The notes: generated from the letters alone by a model not told the origin. Positions 8,951 through 17,839 are shown, counted from the first letter of the stretch. The stretch: DNA of 64,000 nt from Mesorhizobium sp. LMG 17147 (GCF_024297145.1 NZ_JANCTC010000015.1:1-64000), one strand, 5' to 3'. Made by a program: numbers and translations.

Positions 8951-9499
8951 TTATGGCTGCGGAGTTCGTAAGGCGGGTTTCTCAAGCACCAGCACATGAC
9001 TGCCAAGGGGCGACGTGTGGGTGCTCTTGACTTGAAACCCCTCGTTAGAAAGCGTTTCGATGAATTCGCCATCCGTTCCAGGCGGAACGCGGGCAACGAC
9101 GTTTGAGGTGCGCCTCACAATATTGGAAAGCACCCTTCGCGCCTTGCCTGGGCCGATGTTGCGCTGCATGTGCTGATAGACGGCCAGCAGCAGGACGATA
9201 TCGTATTTCGGTAGAAGGATATTGCCGAGGCGCCGGCTGCCAAGATTCAGGCGATCGAACCGGGCATGAACCGGGGAGCCGCTCAATAACATTTTTGCAG
9301 TCTCGATGTGCGGCTTGGCAATGTCGATCCCGTGGATCGAGCTGGGTTTCAGCTTGGATATCTCATAGGCGACAACGCCCATATTGCAGCCAACATCGAG
9401 AATGGATTTTCCGGCGTAGTCGACCTTTGCGGAGAATAGCCCGTCAAGTCTGTCGTCCCACGTTCCTGCAAAACCCCTTTTGAATCTTGACCACCACAA
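8951..9499 (-). CDS. Class I SAM-dependent methyltransferase, probably 5'-interrupted
   Basis: A 182-residue product from a TTG at 9499 with a well-placed AAAGGAG. It has the SAM-binding motif I SILDVGCNMGVVAYEI (about 33-48), the acidic residue ending strand 2 in IHGIDIAKPHIE, and a strand 4 region KYDIVLLLAVYQH. The same frame continues upstream past an amber codon (9541-9539) for 20 further protein-like codons to a GTG at 9601: VRQYDQFQLKGYRPLILSW, then TAG, then EALKGALPKGADD. The ancestral gene therefore probably began near 9601 and a Tyr or similar codon became TAG. Restart at the TTG could still give a shortened enzyme. The substrate is not recognisable. Confidence 0.65.
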   Translation of the reverse strand: MWWSRFKRGFAGTWDDRLDGLFSAKVDYAGKSILDVGCNMGVVAYEISKLKPSSIHGIDIAKPHIETAKMLLSGSPVHARFDRLNLGSRRLGNILLPKYDIVLLLAVYQHMQRNIGPGKARRVLSNIVRRTSNVVARVPPGTDGEFIETLSNEGFQVKSTHTSPLGSHVLVLEKPALRTPQP

Positions 9500-9623
9500 A
9501 TCATCAGCTCCTTTGGGAAGAGCCCCCTTGAGCGCCTCCTACCACGAGAGAATTAATGGTCGATACCCTTTCAACTGGAATTGATCATATTGACGAACCA
9601 CGGCAGGGACGTGTCCGGCCGCG

Positions 9624-10454
9624 TCACAACCCCATCAGCTTGAGTGCCGCGGGAACCGGATAGCGGCTGCCGTCATAGCGCATCCGGTAGGTCCGCTTCA
9701 CAGGCTTGCTAGGATGGGACTGGCATTCGCCATTCTGGTCGGGGGAGGGATCATCGGTATTCGACCGCTCAACCGCTGTGATATCGTGATAACCATGATG
9801 GCTCGCGGGGCTTATCGCCAGGCTGACCTGGCTGGAATGAAAGGATCCGGCGCAACTACCATCGCTATCGCCGCCAGAGCCGGCCACCACGAGGCCGTCG
9901 AGCACCACGTGGAGTTCACCGCGGACGAGAGCGTAGAGCCGCAGGTCGGTTTCAGTGAACGGAGCGGTCAGTGAATGGTGCGCCAGTTCGATGCGCAGGC
10001 CGAAGGCCGTTACCTCAGGGGCCAGTGCATAGAGGCCGGTGTCGAATTCCACCTTCTCGATGACAATCGCGTCATCGGTCATCAGACCGGGCTGGAGCAG
10101 ACGTTGGCGCACACGCAGCGTATTCCTGTCGACGACCAGAAGCTCGATATCGCCGACATGCAGGTGGTCGGCGTTAGCTGTGTCGATCAGCGGCACTGCG
10201 ACCAACAGCAGCTCGTTATGGGCTGGCCAAATCTTGCATGCCAGGCCGAATGGCGCATCGCTCTCCGGGAGCGTTGAGGTGATGCTGGTATGAGGTTCAA
10301 GCGTGAACGAGGTGCCGTCAGCGCTCTTTTGGGCCTTGGGATAGGCCTGCTGCACCAGCGCGGCGGCATCGCCGCAATCGCCCGCCGTTGCCAGGGCGGG
10401 CGACAGGCTGGCGAGGGCGGCGCCGAGCAACAGAACAGGCAACACTATTCGCAT
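9624..10454 (-). CDS. Secreted hypothetical protein
   Basis: A 276-residue protein with a signal peptide (MRIVLPVLLLGAALASLSPA, cleavage near ALATAG) and a mature part rich in beta-strand patterns, such as IELLVVDRNTLRVRQRLLQP and GLRIELAHHSL. The C-terminus carries a Ser/Asp/Gly-rich run and a basic VKRTYRMRYDGSRYPVP motif. I do not recognise a named family; similar periplasmic proteins are annotated as hypothetical in rhizobia. The ATG at 10454 was chosen because it opens the signal peptide; the frame upstream of it belongs to a transposase remnant and is not part of this gene. Confidence 0.7.
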   Translation of the reverse strand: MRIVLPVLLLGAALASLSPALATAGDCGDAAALVQQAYPKAQKSADGTSFTLEPHTSITSTLPESDAPFGLACKIWPAHNELLLVAVPLIDTANADHLHVGDIELLVVDRNTLRVRQRLLQPGLMTDDAIVIEKVEFDTGLYALAPEVTAFGLRIELAHHSLTAPFTETDLRLYALVRGELHVVLDGLVVAGSGGDSDGSCAGSFHSSQVSLAISPASHHGYHDITAVERSNTDDPSPDQNGECQSHPSKPVKRTYRMRYDGSRYPVPAALKLMGL

Positions 10455-10714
10455 GGAGTTCTCGCGTCGCAGGGCCGGGTTCGGCCAGGCCCTTCTACGC
10501 GAGATTGGTGGCGGCGCACAGTTTGTAGGCAAGTGACGGCTAGCTCCACCCGCTGCGTCAGGACCATAGTATCCTGGAACGTTTAAAGTCCGAGCTCGCT
10601 TAGGGACGGTGATCATGAGAACGCCGCCCGAGCGGCCAATTTTTGCCAATGCTGTTCGAGCTACCTGAGACAGATACTGACAATGTGATCTCGATTGCCT
10701 TGTCGCGCTCCGAT

Positions 10715-10985
10715 TAGGGCTTGATTTGGAGTTGATGACGGCAGCAGCGAGATGAATGATGGCATTGAAGCTCTGGTCGGTTTTGTCGGCGCGCATGGCG
10801 ATGCGTTTGAACTCTGTGAGTTTGCAGAAGAAATTCTCGATCAGATGACGCCATTTGTACATCTCGGCATCGAGCGGGATCGGCTTTGTTCGGCGCGGAT
10901 GCTGGGAAATGACGATCTTGGCGCCAGGCTCGTTCAGATCGGCGATGATGGTGTTGCTGTGGAAGGTGTTCAGACCCGGATCGAT
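10715..10985 (-). pseudogene. IS5-family (IS427-like) transposase remnant, C-terminal part
   Basis: Minus-strand translation gives DPGLNTFHSNT, then ISQHPRRTKPIPLD, then EMYKWRHLIENFFCKL and FKRIAMRADKTDQSF, ending LAAAVINSKS. This is the conserved C-terminal third of IS5/IS427-type DDE transposases, including the Y-W-R-H-IEN-F segment with the catalytic glutamate. An in-frame stop lies just before it (TGA near 10988) and the N-terminal catalytic part is absent. No clear terminal inverted repeats were found, so the element is dead. Confidence 0.82.
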
Positions 10986-11517
10986 TCATCATTGATCCAA
11001 TCCATCAAATGCCGGACTGAACACCTAGAGCATGCCCAGGTCGGGTCGCGCAAAAATGGGCAATGATCTAGCAAAGGTTCCCAGTTGGACATGTCGATCA
11101 GCACGGTTTCCAAGCTTCTGGTCGACGCCGAGCTAATGCCGGCCTCCCGGCAGACAGGCCCCGTAGCCGTCGAACTCCACTTCCTAAATCCAGGCATCGC
11201 CGTCGGGTGGCTTCTCCATCAGTGTCGGCATCAAGGCTCAATCAACTCCATCCGGCCGGTGCCGGCATGCGATGCCACCGCATTGACCTATTCCGGGGCA
11301 CGTTATGGCTTCTACACAGCCGAACTACCGCCACATAGTTCATTCGCATGTATCGATTACATTAGATATAGCTCATATACTCACGGTCAAGCGAGCACCC
11401 CTAAAGGCACGCTGGTCAGGCCCAGCGGTCTCCCCCACCGCAAGCCGCTGGGCCGCTAGAATTAGCGCAACGGATGGCGCCGACTTCATGACGACAATTA
11501 AAAGCGGGGTCAATTGA
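10986..11517. other. Intergenic stretch with one inverted repeat
   Basis: About 530 bases. A 9-bp inverted repeat GCCCAGCGG/CCGCTGGGC lies at 11420-11428 and 11445-11453, about 65 bases before the next start codon, with no T-run. The stretch 11300-11400 is AT-richer than its surroundings. No supported gene. Confidence 0.35.
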
Positions 11518-11850
11518 ATGTCTACGTTTGCTGTTAATGTTTCGGACCGGAGCGCTTGCTCGTTCGAGGGTTCGAATGCTGGGGATATAGGCGTGGCCAA
11601 GGAGCTGTCTATTGCCGGTTTAGCCAAAGACTTGTCTAATGTTGCGCTCACATTCAATTGTCCGAATTGCTCGCATCCGGTGATAAGGAAAGGTTCTGCA
11701 CTAAGAACGATGGCGCACTTCAAATGCCACGGGTGCAACGCCAAGGTGCGGATCACTTATCAGCAGAAGCTAGCAATCTTCGAAAAGCACAGGCTGTCTG
11801 CCGCCCCGGGCGCGTTGCGACAACTCAACTCTGCTTTGCGGTGCCCCTAG
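11518..11850 (+). CDS. Hypothetical small zinc-ribbon protein
   Basis: A 110-residue protein whose middle holds two Cys pairs, FNCPNC (about 47-52) and FKCHGC (about 69-74), spaced like a zinc ribbon with a short strand between (HPVIRKGSALRTMAH). The N-terminus is Ser/Ala-rich and the C-terminus is basic. No family was recognised with certainty. The ATG has GGGG eight bases upstream. It lies among transposase remnants, so it may be accessory cargo. Whether it is expressed is unclear, but the paired cysteines argue for a real protein. Confidence 0.45.
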   Translation: MSTFAVNVSDRSACSFEGSNAGDIGVAKELSIAGLAKDLSNVALTFNCPNCSHPVIRKGSALRTMAHFKCHGCNAKVRITYQQKLAIFEKHRLSAAPGALRQLNSALRCP

Positions 11851-12124
11851 CGGCTTCGCCCAAGGGTCATGTGCGGCCCGGCGCTGTCACCCCAATCTGA
11901 TTGTGATTGCGCAGACCCTCTTCGTCGCGCTTGCTTGCGCGGCCAATCAGTCCCGGCTTGATCCATTGAGTGGCTGGGCGCTTCGTGCACTTTACCGACG
12001 GCGCGGCATGCTCCTGCACCCGTTTCCATAGCTCGCGGATCACTGGGGGTCGAATTTGATGAAAGCCAATCCGGAGGGCGAATGCGGGGCTTGCCAGCCT
12101 CGCGCTCAATGCCGAGCAGTTGGC

Positions 12125-12440
12125 CTAGCTGTGGAGCCTCAACAGGTTGTCCTCGGCTAGAGCGACGCGACTGATAGGTGTTTTTGACTTTAGGCAGCCG
12201 GGGGGCGATGCCAATTGTATCTGTGCAGCCAGACAGGCAGCTCTGCGGCGCGATGGGTCGATGTCGGGTAAGCGATGGCGTAAGCCCATTCGCGCAGCGC
12301 CGTCTGGGTGAAGAGCTGTCCTTCGGCCGATCGCAACCTTAGACGTGTGAGCGTTGCGCATAACGCTAGACTTGTTGCCAGTGCGTGGAGCGTGAAATAC
12401 AGCCTTGGCGCGATGGCAGGCGCGTCGCATTGTTGATATC
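12125..12440 (-). pseudogene. IS481-family transposase remnant, C-terminal part, frameshifted
   Basis: In one minus frame lies TALREWAYAIAYPTSTHRAA followed by ELPVWLHRYNWHRPP, the hallmark C-terminal block of IS481 transposases. The expected continuation SKTPISRVALAEDNLLRLHS is in the neighbouring frame and ends at 12125. The upstream part (RACHRAK, HTSK) is in that second frame too, so at least two frameshifts are needed to rebuild the protein. The catalytic N-terminal half is missing. The fragment ends about 25 bases before the histidine-kinase start at 12464. Confidence 0.82.
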
Positions 12441-12463
12441 ATCCGCACAGAACAGGCGCGCAA

Positions 12464-13546
12464 ATGATATCTGATTCAGAGAAGGCCGAAGCGGTCGAGC
12501 AGTTGCTTGATACACCTGACCTTGCAACCGCACTGGAAAGCGAACAGTTCAAGAAATTCCTTGACCAGGTGCCGATCGCCATAGCCGTTTCGGACCTTGC
12601 CGCTGAGGAGCGTGTGGTCTATGCCAATCCGGAATTCGAGAAACTGTCAGGCCTGACGGCCGCTAGGCTCACCCGAGAAAACTGGCTGGCCCTTCGGGGC
12701 ACAGGCCTCCATCAGCAAAAGGACAGGCCGCTTGCCGAGGCCGTGGTCGAGGGAACCGATTTAGTCGGCACCTTCAGGCTGGAGCGCAACGAGGACAAGC
12801 CGGCGATCGTCGACGTTTATTCCAACGAGATAGAGGACGATAACGGCAAGGTTTGCTTCCGACTGGTGGCACTGGTCGACGTATCGGCTCACGGCGAGGC
12901 GGGAGATCAGCGCTCGGACGAGGAGCGGGTCGGCGAGAAAGACACACTGCTTCGCGAACTGCAGCACAGGGTGAAGAACAACCTGCAGATGATCACCGCA
13001 CTGATCCGGCTGGAAAGCCGCAACGCTACCGAGGCCGACCGGAGACGGTTTGAGCGCCTCGCCGGTCGCGTCGACGCTTTGGCGATACTCTACCAGACGC
13101 TAACGGCCGACGAGCCGAAGGAAGAGGTCGACCTTGGTGTGTATCTCAGCCAGATCGCGTCCGCGGTAATGAGCTCGCATGCAGTCGAGGGAATCCGGCT
13201 GGATATGAAGGTGGATACATATCCGGTGTCAATAAACGTCGCGATGCCGGCGGGACTGGTCGTGAACGAATTGCTGACCAATTCACTAAAACATGCCTTC
13301 CAGGGGCGCGACGGCGGCACGATAATGCTGCACAGCATTGTCGATGGCGACGGCTGCCGGGTGATAGTGGCGGACGACGGAATCGGCCTGCCGGAAGGCG
13401 AGATGTGGCCCAAGCCAGGCAAGCTCGGAGCGCTGATCGCGCGATCGCTGACCGAGAACGCCAAAGCGCATCTAGCCGTCGAGTCCAGCGCCAACAAAGG
13501 GACGAAGGTGACCATCGTTTTCAAACGGTCGGCGGCAGCAAGCTGA
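12464..13546 (+). CDS. PAS sensor histidine kinase, HisKA_2/HWE-like
   Basis: A 360-residue cytoplasmic kinase with an N-terminal PAS domain (about 30-145; FKKFLDQVPIAIAVSDL to VALVDVSAHGE), an H-box LLRELQHRVKNNLQM with the phospho-accepting His168, and an HATPase_c domain with the N-box NELLTNSLKHAF and the G1 box DDGIGLP (304-310). HisKA_2 kinases are typical of Alphaproteobacteria and often feed the general stress response or light/redox sensing. There is no membrane helix and no adjacent response regulator, so it is an orphan. An IS481 scrap sits directly upstream and may have replaced the native promoter. Confidence 0.88.
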   Translation: MISDSEKAEAVEQLLDTPDLATALESEQFKKFLDQVPIAIAVSDLAAEERVVYANPEFEKLSGLTAARLTRENWLALRGTGLHQQKDRPLAEAVVEGTDLVGTFRLERNEDKPAIVDVYSNEIEDDNGKVCFRLVALVDVSAHGEAGDQRSDEERVGEKDTLLRELQHRVKNNLQMITALIRLESRNATEADRRRFERLAGRVDALAILYQTLTADEPKEEVDLGVYLSQIASAVMSSHAVEGIRLDMKVDTYPVSINVAMPAGLVVNELLTNSLKHAFQGRDGGTIMLHSIVDGDGCRVIVADDGIGLPEGEMWPKPGKLGALIARSLTENAKAHLAVESSANKGTKVTIVFKRSAAAS

Positions 13547-13673
13547 ACGATTGCCGTCGAACATAGCAGGCTGACGGCTGGCTTCATGTCGCGGCTTTGA
13601 GCAGGTGGCCCCGACGCGCGCTCCGAGCCGCCAGCATCGGACGCCGCCAACTCGGCACGCGCCGGCTCACGGG

Positions 13674-13790
13674 TCACGAGAACACGTCACAACTCTTTGC
13701 TGCGAATGCGCCTGCAGCGGCTCGCCCGATCCCCCTGGAGGCGCCGGTGATAACCGCGATCGGACGCAAGACACGGCTCGGCGACTGACG
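13674..13790 (-). pseudogene. Short-chain dehydrogenase N-terminal scrap
   Basis: Between an in-frame TAG (13793) and TGA (13674) the minus strand encodes RPIAVITGASRGIGRAAAGA and then FAAKSCDVFS. The TGASRGIG Rossmann motif identifies the first beta-alpha-beta unit of an SDR oxidoreductase. Nothing after it continues the fold, so this is a leftover of a deleted gene. Confidence 0.7.
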
Positions 13791-13799
13791 CTAGTTTTG

Positions 13800-14027
13800 T
13801 AGGCCGCGACCCTCGGGGAGGGCGGGGGCACCTGAGCCCTTCGCGCTCATCACGCGCGGGCCGGCAATTCAGCAGCGAGTCATCGTATTGGCCAATCTTG
13901 CCGAGGACGAAGGTCTAACCTACACATCAAATTGGTCTGACTGTTCGTGGCCGGAGGTAACCGCGAAATTGCGCTATCAGGACATGAGAGCAGTGCTGTA
14001 GGCAAACCGTGTGCGTGCATTCGTTCG
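13800..14027. other. Intergenic stretch, degraded aminopeptidase upstream region
   Basis: No supported gene. It may hold the decayed 5' part of the aminopeptidase pseudogene that follows, but no clean match could be read. Confidence 0.3.
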
Positions 14028-14971
14028 ATTGGTCGCTACGACGATCCTTCGACCCCTGAGATATTGCGCGCCCGAATGGCATCGGCGGCCGCCATACGAC
14101 AGTTTGCTATCGATGAACCGGCGCTGCCCGACAACAACAGCTACCGCAGCTATGTCGATGTTTGTCGCCACTCCGGGACATGGGCCGTCTTCGCCGCGCC
14201 GGAATTCTCGCTGACGCCACGAACATGGTGCTTTCCGGTTTCGGCTGTGTTCCCTACCGGGGATATTTCTCCAAAAAGTCTGCGACTGAAACCGCCGCCG
14301 AACTTCAAAGACAGGGCCTCGACGTCTATGTAACGGGCGTCACTGCATATTCCACGCTTGGCTGGTCGAGTGACCCGCTACTAAGCACGATGCTCACCCA
14401 AGATGGAACGTACCTCGCAGGGCTGGTATTCCATGAACTGGCCCACCAGCGCGTCTACGTGCATAGCGATTCCGCGTTCACGAGGCGGTTCGCTGTCGCT
14501 GTCGAAACAACGGGTGTGAGAAAATGGCTGCGCGCGACCGGTGATATTCGCGGGTTGCGCCGTTACGAGGCCGAACGGAGGCGCAAAACTGAATTTCTTG
14601 TGCTGGTGTCGCTGACCCGGGACCAGCTTAGGCATGTCTATGACCAGAATGGTACTTCTGAGCAGAAGCGGGCCGCGAAGACGGCCGCCATTGAACGGCT
14701 GAGGACGCGCTACCGACAGATGCGCGACAGGCGATGGGGTGGATACCGCGGATACGACGCCTGGTTCGATGCTCCGATCGACAATGCAAAGCTCGCGGCG
14801 ACTTCCGTCTACAGCGATCGGGTGCCGGCCTTTCTCCGCTTGTTCGACTTGTGTTCGGGCGACTATCCCCGCTTCTATGCATCGGTTCAAAGGCTTGGCG
14901 CGTTGGACAAAGTTTGCCGCGCCGAAGCGCTTTCGGGGGCAGACGCATGTTATGGAGCCAGTCAAAGCTGA
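14028..14971 (+). pseudogene. Predicted aminopeptidase (COG4324 type), frameshifted and 5'-degraded
   Basis: The upstream frame gives DPSTPEILRARMASAAAI, then LPDNNSYRSYVDV and FAAPEFSLTPRTWCFPVS. At about 14245 the matching sequence jumps frame and continues GCVPYRGYFSKKSATETAAE to the stop at 14971. One missing G around GTTTCGGCTG explains the shift. The second part holds the metalloprotease motif HELAHQRVY (HExxH) and YSTLGWSSDPLLSTM, typical of this family. The N-terminal third, normally with a lipoprotein or signal segment, cannot be read. A start inside the second frame (14162) would leave out conserved N-terminal sequence, so the gene is very likely inactive. Confidence 0.8.
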
Positions 14972-15168
14972 CGGCCGAATCGGTCCTCTGACATTATTTG
15001 GGCGTGAACTGACTGGGAGGTTTCGGCCGGATGCGCAGCTATCGTGGACACTAAGGCGCGAGGGCAGTGTTTTCCCCACCCGGCCCGGTCGCTCGGCGGC
15101 ATTATTCTGCGCAATTCTGCGCAGCAAATACCGACCTAAGATCGATGCATTAGGAAGCACGATCCGCC

Positions 15169-15543
15169 TTGCAGCCAAAAACACTCGCTGACCGCGCCAA
15201 CAATGCCGCATTTTGGGGCACGCTCGCTGCGGCTATCAGCATTTTTATCGCCACACTGGCGCCCCTCATGCTGTTGGCAGAAACGCCGCTTACGCAGGCG
15301 TGGATAGTGGGGCTTCTCGGACTGATAGTCCTGTTGCCCCATGCCCTACGGCTCGCTGTGTTGCTGCACTATGACGGTTGGACGCCGAGGCCGTGGCCTC
15401 TTGTGATGTTGGCCGTGGCTTGGGGAAGGCTGATTTCCTCCACCGCGGCGATCTTTCTGGACCTCGTGCCGGATATCTCGGGCGCTTCCGTGGAGGCAGG
15501 CGACCTGACAAACTTACAAGCAGGCCTAAAGGCGGGCAAATAA
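15169..15543 (+). CDS. Hypothetical small membrane protein
   Basis: A 124-residue product from a TTG at 15169, bounded upstream by an in-frame TAG. It has three hydrophobic stretches (about 14-37, 44-68 and 78-98) and a hydrophilic C-terminus ending GLKAGK. No family was recognised. The start codon is weakly supported, because the nearest AGGA is about 14 bases away. It lies between two pseudogenes and may itself be a remnant. Confidence 0.45.
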   Translation: MQPKTLADRANNAAFWGTLAAAISIFIATLAPLMLLAETPLTQAWIVGLLGLIVLLPHALRLAVLLHYDGWTPRPWPLVMLAVAWGRLISSTAAIFLDLVPDISGASVEAGDLTNLQAGLKAGK

Positions 15544-15796
15544 ACGGCCCGCGTGCTCCACATGACATCGGAGGCTTTCAGGACGGCACCTTAACCTGTC
15601 GCATTAGCGGCTCAATGGATCTCTACGCCGGTTCCGACAAAAATCTCCGGTGGACGTCTGTTAGTCCGAAAGAGACGTGATATTTGGGCATTACTACCGA
15701 ACCCATCCAAAACATGACGTTGCCCTCAGTGTCCCTGTATGGACACAAGAATTTCGTGCCGAGCAACAACGCCCAGCAGGACTTCCCGATGGGAGG

Positions 15797-16391
15797 TCAT
15801 GCGTCGGCCCCCCTAGGGTTCCCGATCAAGCGGGCATACTCGGCCTCCGGCTGCCCATACGAGCCGTTCGCCAGGGTGACGAGACCAGCTCGGTTGCGGA
15901 TAATGACCTCGCCACGATTTGATCTGATCAACCCGCGGCCCTCCAGCAACTGAAGTGCCACGGTAACGCCCGGCCGCCGAACGCCCAGCATCACGGACAG
16001 GAACTCATGGGTAACGGGCAGTCGGTCGCCTTCTATACGGTCGTCGCAGATGACCAGCCATCTCGCCAACCGGTCTTCCAGTTCAAGCGAGCATTGACCA
16101 GCGCGGTGTGGCAGGCCTGGATGTAGCCGTAATGCACGTAGCGCAGCAGAAAGAGCCGCAGCGTCGGGCTGTCAGCAAGCGCCTTTATGAAGGGCTCGGC
16201 GCCCATGCTGAGCACCTCGGCATCCACCTGAATGAAGCAGTCGTTTGCGGAGCGATCATCACCCAGGATCAGCGCCGAGCCGGTCATACCCTCGAAACCG
16301 ATAACGCCCACTTCGGCGTCGACCTCTGGCCGAAGCTTCGCCACCACGAGCCGATCCCACTCTCGAAGAAGTAGACCGTCTCTATCGGATC
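15797..16391 (-). pseudogene. Crp/Fnr family regulator, broken by two frameshifts and 5' truncation
   Basis: Three minus-strand pieces rebuild one protein: PIETVYFFESGIGS (16388-16347), then VVAKLRPEVDAEVGVIGFEG to HTALVNARLN (to about 16078), then LEDRLARWLVICDDRIEGD with the HTH LTHEFLSVMLGVRR-like region (VTHEFLSVMLGVRRPGVTVA) to the stop at 15797. Each junction needs one base restored. The cyclic-nucleotide-binding-like domain is incomplete at its N-terminus. The sequence joins a plus-strand DUF6894 fragment at about 16385-16390, which marks a rearrangement. The intact family includes cytoplasmic DNA-binding regulators common in rhizobia. Confidence 0.82.
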
Positions 16392-16610
16392 TTCGACTTC
16401 ACCGACACCGGCCGGGTCTTCCTCGACGTTGAGGGTACCGATCTCCCGGATCTCGACGCTGCAAAGGCGGAGGCGGTAAAGGCCTTGGTTGAAATTACCA
16501 AGGATAAGCTGCCGGATGGCCCCTCTCGAGAATTTGTGATGACCGTTCGCGACGAGTCCAACGAGACGTTCTTAGAGGCTATGATCAAGTTTGAGATGCG
16601 GGCGCGCTAG
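16377..16610 (+). pseudogene. DUF6894 family protein, N-terminally truncated
   Basis: The plus strand encodes LYRIFDFTDTGRVFLDVEGT, then DLPDLDAAKAEAVKALVEI and REFVMTVRDESNETF, ending FEMRAR before TAG at 16608. That is the usual DUF6894 pattern (F-x-F-x-D, EGTELPDLDAAR, FVxxVRDE). No start codon lies in frame before the homology begins, and the first codons overlap the antisense Crp/Fnr fragment. The gene probably lost its first few codons in the rearrangement. Confidence 0.7.
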
Positions 16611-16624
16611 ACTAGGTCTTCAAA

Positions 16625-16780
16625 ATGGTTTGCGATTGGGATCCCTTACAAATAGACAGCTGTCGCTTACAACTAGAAAGCTCTCGATTGAACGAGCGTC
16701 GCGCGCGGGTAGACATCGATGTCCTTCGGAATTCAATCGACGAAACCCGCCGCCTAATTGCGGCATCCCGTAAGCTTTTG
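16625..16780 (+). pseudogene. Possible small coiled-coil protein fragment
   Basis: The frame from 16625 contains RLQLESSRLNERRARVDIDV and IDETRRLIAASRKLLDRMA, a heptad-like helix resembling small rhizobial hypothetical proteins. The continuation past about 16810 is antisense to the DUF982 gene and not protein-like. Weak call. Confidence 0.3.
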
Positions 16781-16823
16781 GACCGGATGGCGAACCGGGT
16801 GGATGAACACGAGTGGAGGGTTC

Positions 16824-17069
16824 CTACTCTGGTGAGAGATACACCTTGGCTTCCTTGGCGGCAGCCTCAAAGGCCTTTCGTACCACCTGAGGGTCAATCG
16901 GATCGCCCTGTAGATCTGACAGGCAGAGGTTCACCGCCTTGTGCCAGCGGGGTCCTCTGCGGGTCCACCTCTTGAGTTGCTCAAGGGCTGCCCTCGCATT
17001 GTTGCAGCCATGCCTGTCGCCGGTTTCAGACTTCACGAACACCGGAGGGACGAACCAATGGGTTGCCAT
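16824..17069 (-). CDS. DUF982 family protein (copy 1)
   Basis: An 81-residue protein starting MATHWFVPPVFVKSETG, then AALEQLKRWTRRGPRWHKAV and RKAFEAAAKEAKVYL. The W-TRRGP-W-KAV core and the basic/aromatic start identify DUF982, a small family expanded in rhizobia whose role is unknown. It pairs with a second copy 90 bases away on the same strand. The bases around both start codons are nearly the same, so this is a tandem duplication that has since diverged. Confidence 0.8.
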   Translation of the reverse strand: MATHWFVPPVFVKSETGDRHGCNNARAALEQLKRWTRRGPRWHKAVNLCLSDLQGDPIDPQVVRKAFEAAAKEAKVYLSPE

Positions 17070-17158
17070 TGAGGGATAATTAGAGGGAGTGGGAATATTT
17101 GGTAGAGATGTCTGAGCCGGTGATCGAATTTGGCTCGCGCGATGAGCCACGCGACCTG

Positions 17159-17401
17159 CTAATCAGGAAAAAGCATCCCCTTCTCCTCGGCAGCAGCCAG
17201 GAACGCCTTCCGTGCCTCCTCAGGTTCCATCTCGTCGGAAATGCAGGCGATGCAGACGCGCACCGCTTGGTTCCATTTGGGGCCACGCTTGGTCCACTTC
17301 ATCAGCTCCTGTCCGGCTGCCTCGACGTTGTTCACCTTCCGGGTCATACTGGCACCGTCAGTCCTCACAGGGACCGGAGGGTAGAACCAATGGGTTGCCA
17401 T
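17159..17401 (-). CDS. DUF982 family protein (copy 2)
   Basis: An 80-residue paralogue of the neighbouring gene: MATHWFYPPVPVRTDG, AAGQELMKWTKRGPKWNQAV, then EEARKAFLAAAEEKGMLFPD. It shares the DUF982 core W-T-RGP-W-x-AV and has an extra cysteine pair region VCIACISD. Both copies run in the same direction, so co-transcription is possible, copy 2 being upstream. Confidence 0.8.
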   Translation of the reverse strand: MATHWFYPPVPVRTDGASMTRKVNNVEAAGQELMKWTKRGPKWNQAVRVCIACISDEMEPEEARKAFLAAAEEKGMLFPD

Positions 17402-17839
17402 AAGGGGAACTTAGAGCGGCACAAGCCTGCCGACCAACCCAGGTTGTAGGGAACGATGTAGGACATTCAGCTGGGCGTGGGCATCGTCGTGACGTGACCC
17501 AACGGCGACGTTCGTATCGATCACTCGGAACGACCCCAAGTTGACTGGAACTTGCCATTTGCAACCACGCAGGTAGCCGGTCTGTTCGATCCCGCATCAG
17601 TCTCTTGGCTCGGCTCGAGACGAGACTTTGTCCTCGCGATGCCCGTATGTTTAGCATATGCTCATTTATCGCTGGCGGGGACAGCATGAGCCGGCGACTG
17701 AGAGCGCAAGACTCCCGCATCTGGATTGGGCGCGCTCCGTCGGTAACTACTCGGTGCGCTCACGAGACCATCTGCCTCTGCCGGAACCTCTTTTGCTCGG
17801 TTCCGACCGCATTGCCTTTGCAATTCGGAGGAGAGTCCC
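17402..17839. other. Intergenic stretch, no supported gene
   Basis: About 440 bases between the DUF982 pair and the broken solute-binding gene. Nothing recognisable was seen. Confidence 0.3.

Noticed and set aside
10455-10862. Long N-terminal extension of the secreted protein gene
   Set aside because: The extension reads as the end of an IS5-type transposase and then as non-protein-like sequence; the signal-peptide ATG at 10454 is the better start.
11860-12110. Possible DNA-ligase-like scrap (minus strand TKRPATQWIKPGLIGR)
   Set aside because: The phrase recalls the C-terminus of ATP-dependent ligases, but the match is short and from memory only; not called without a profile search.
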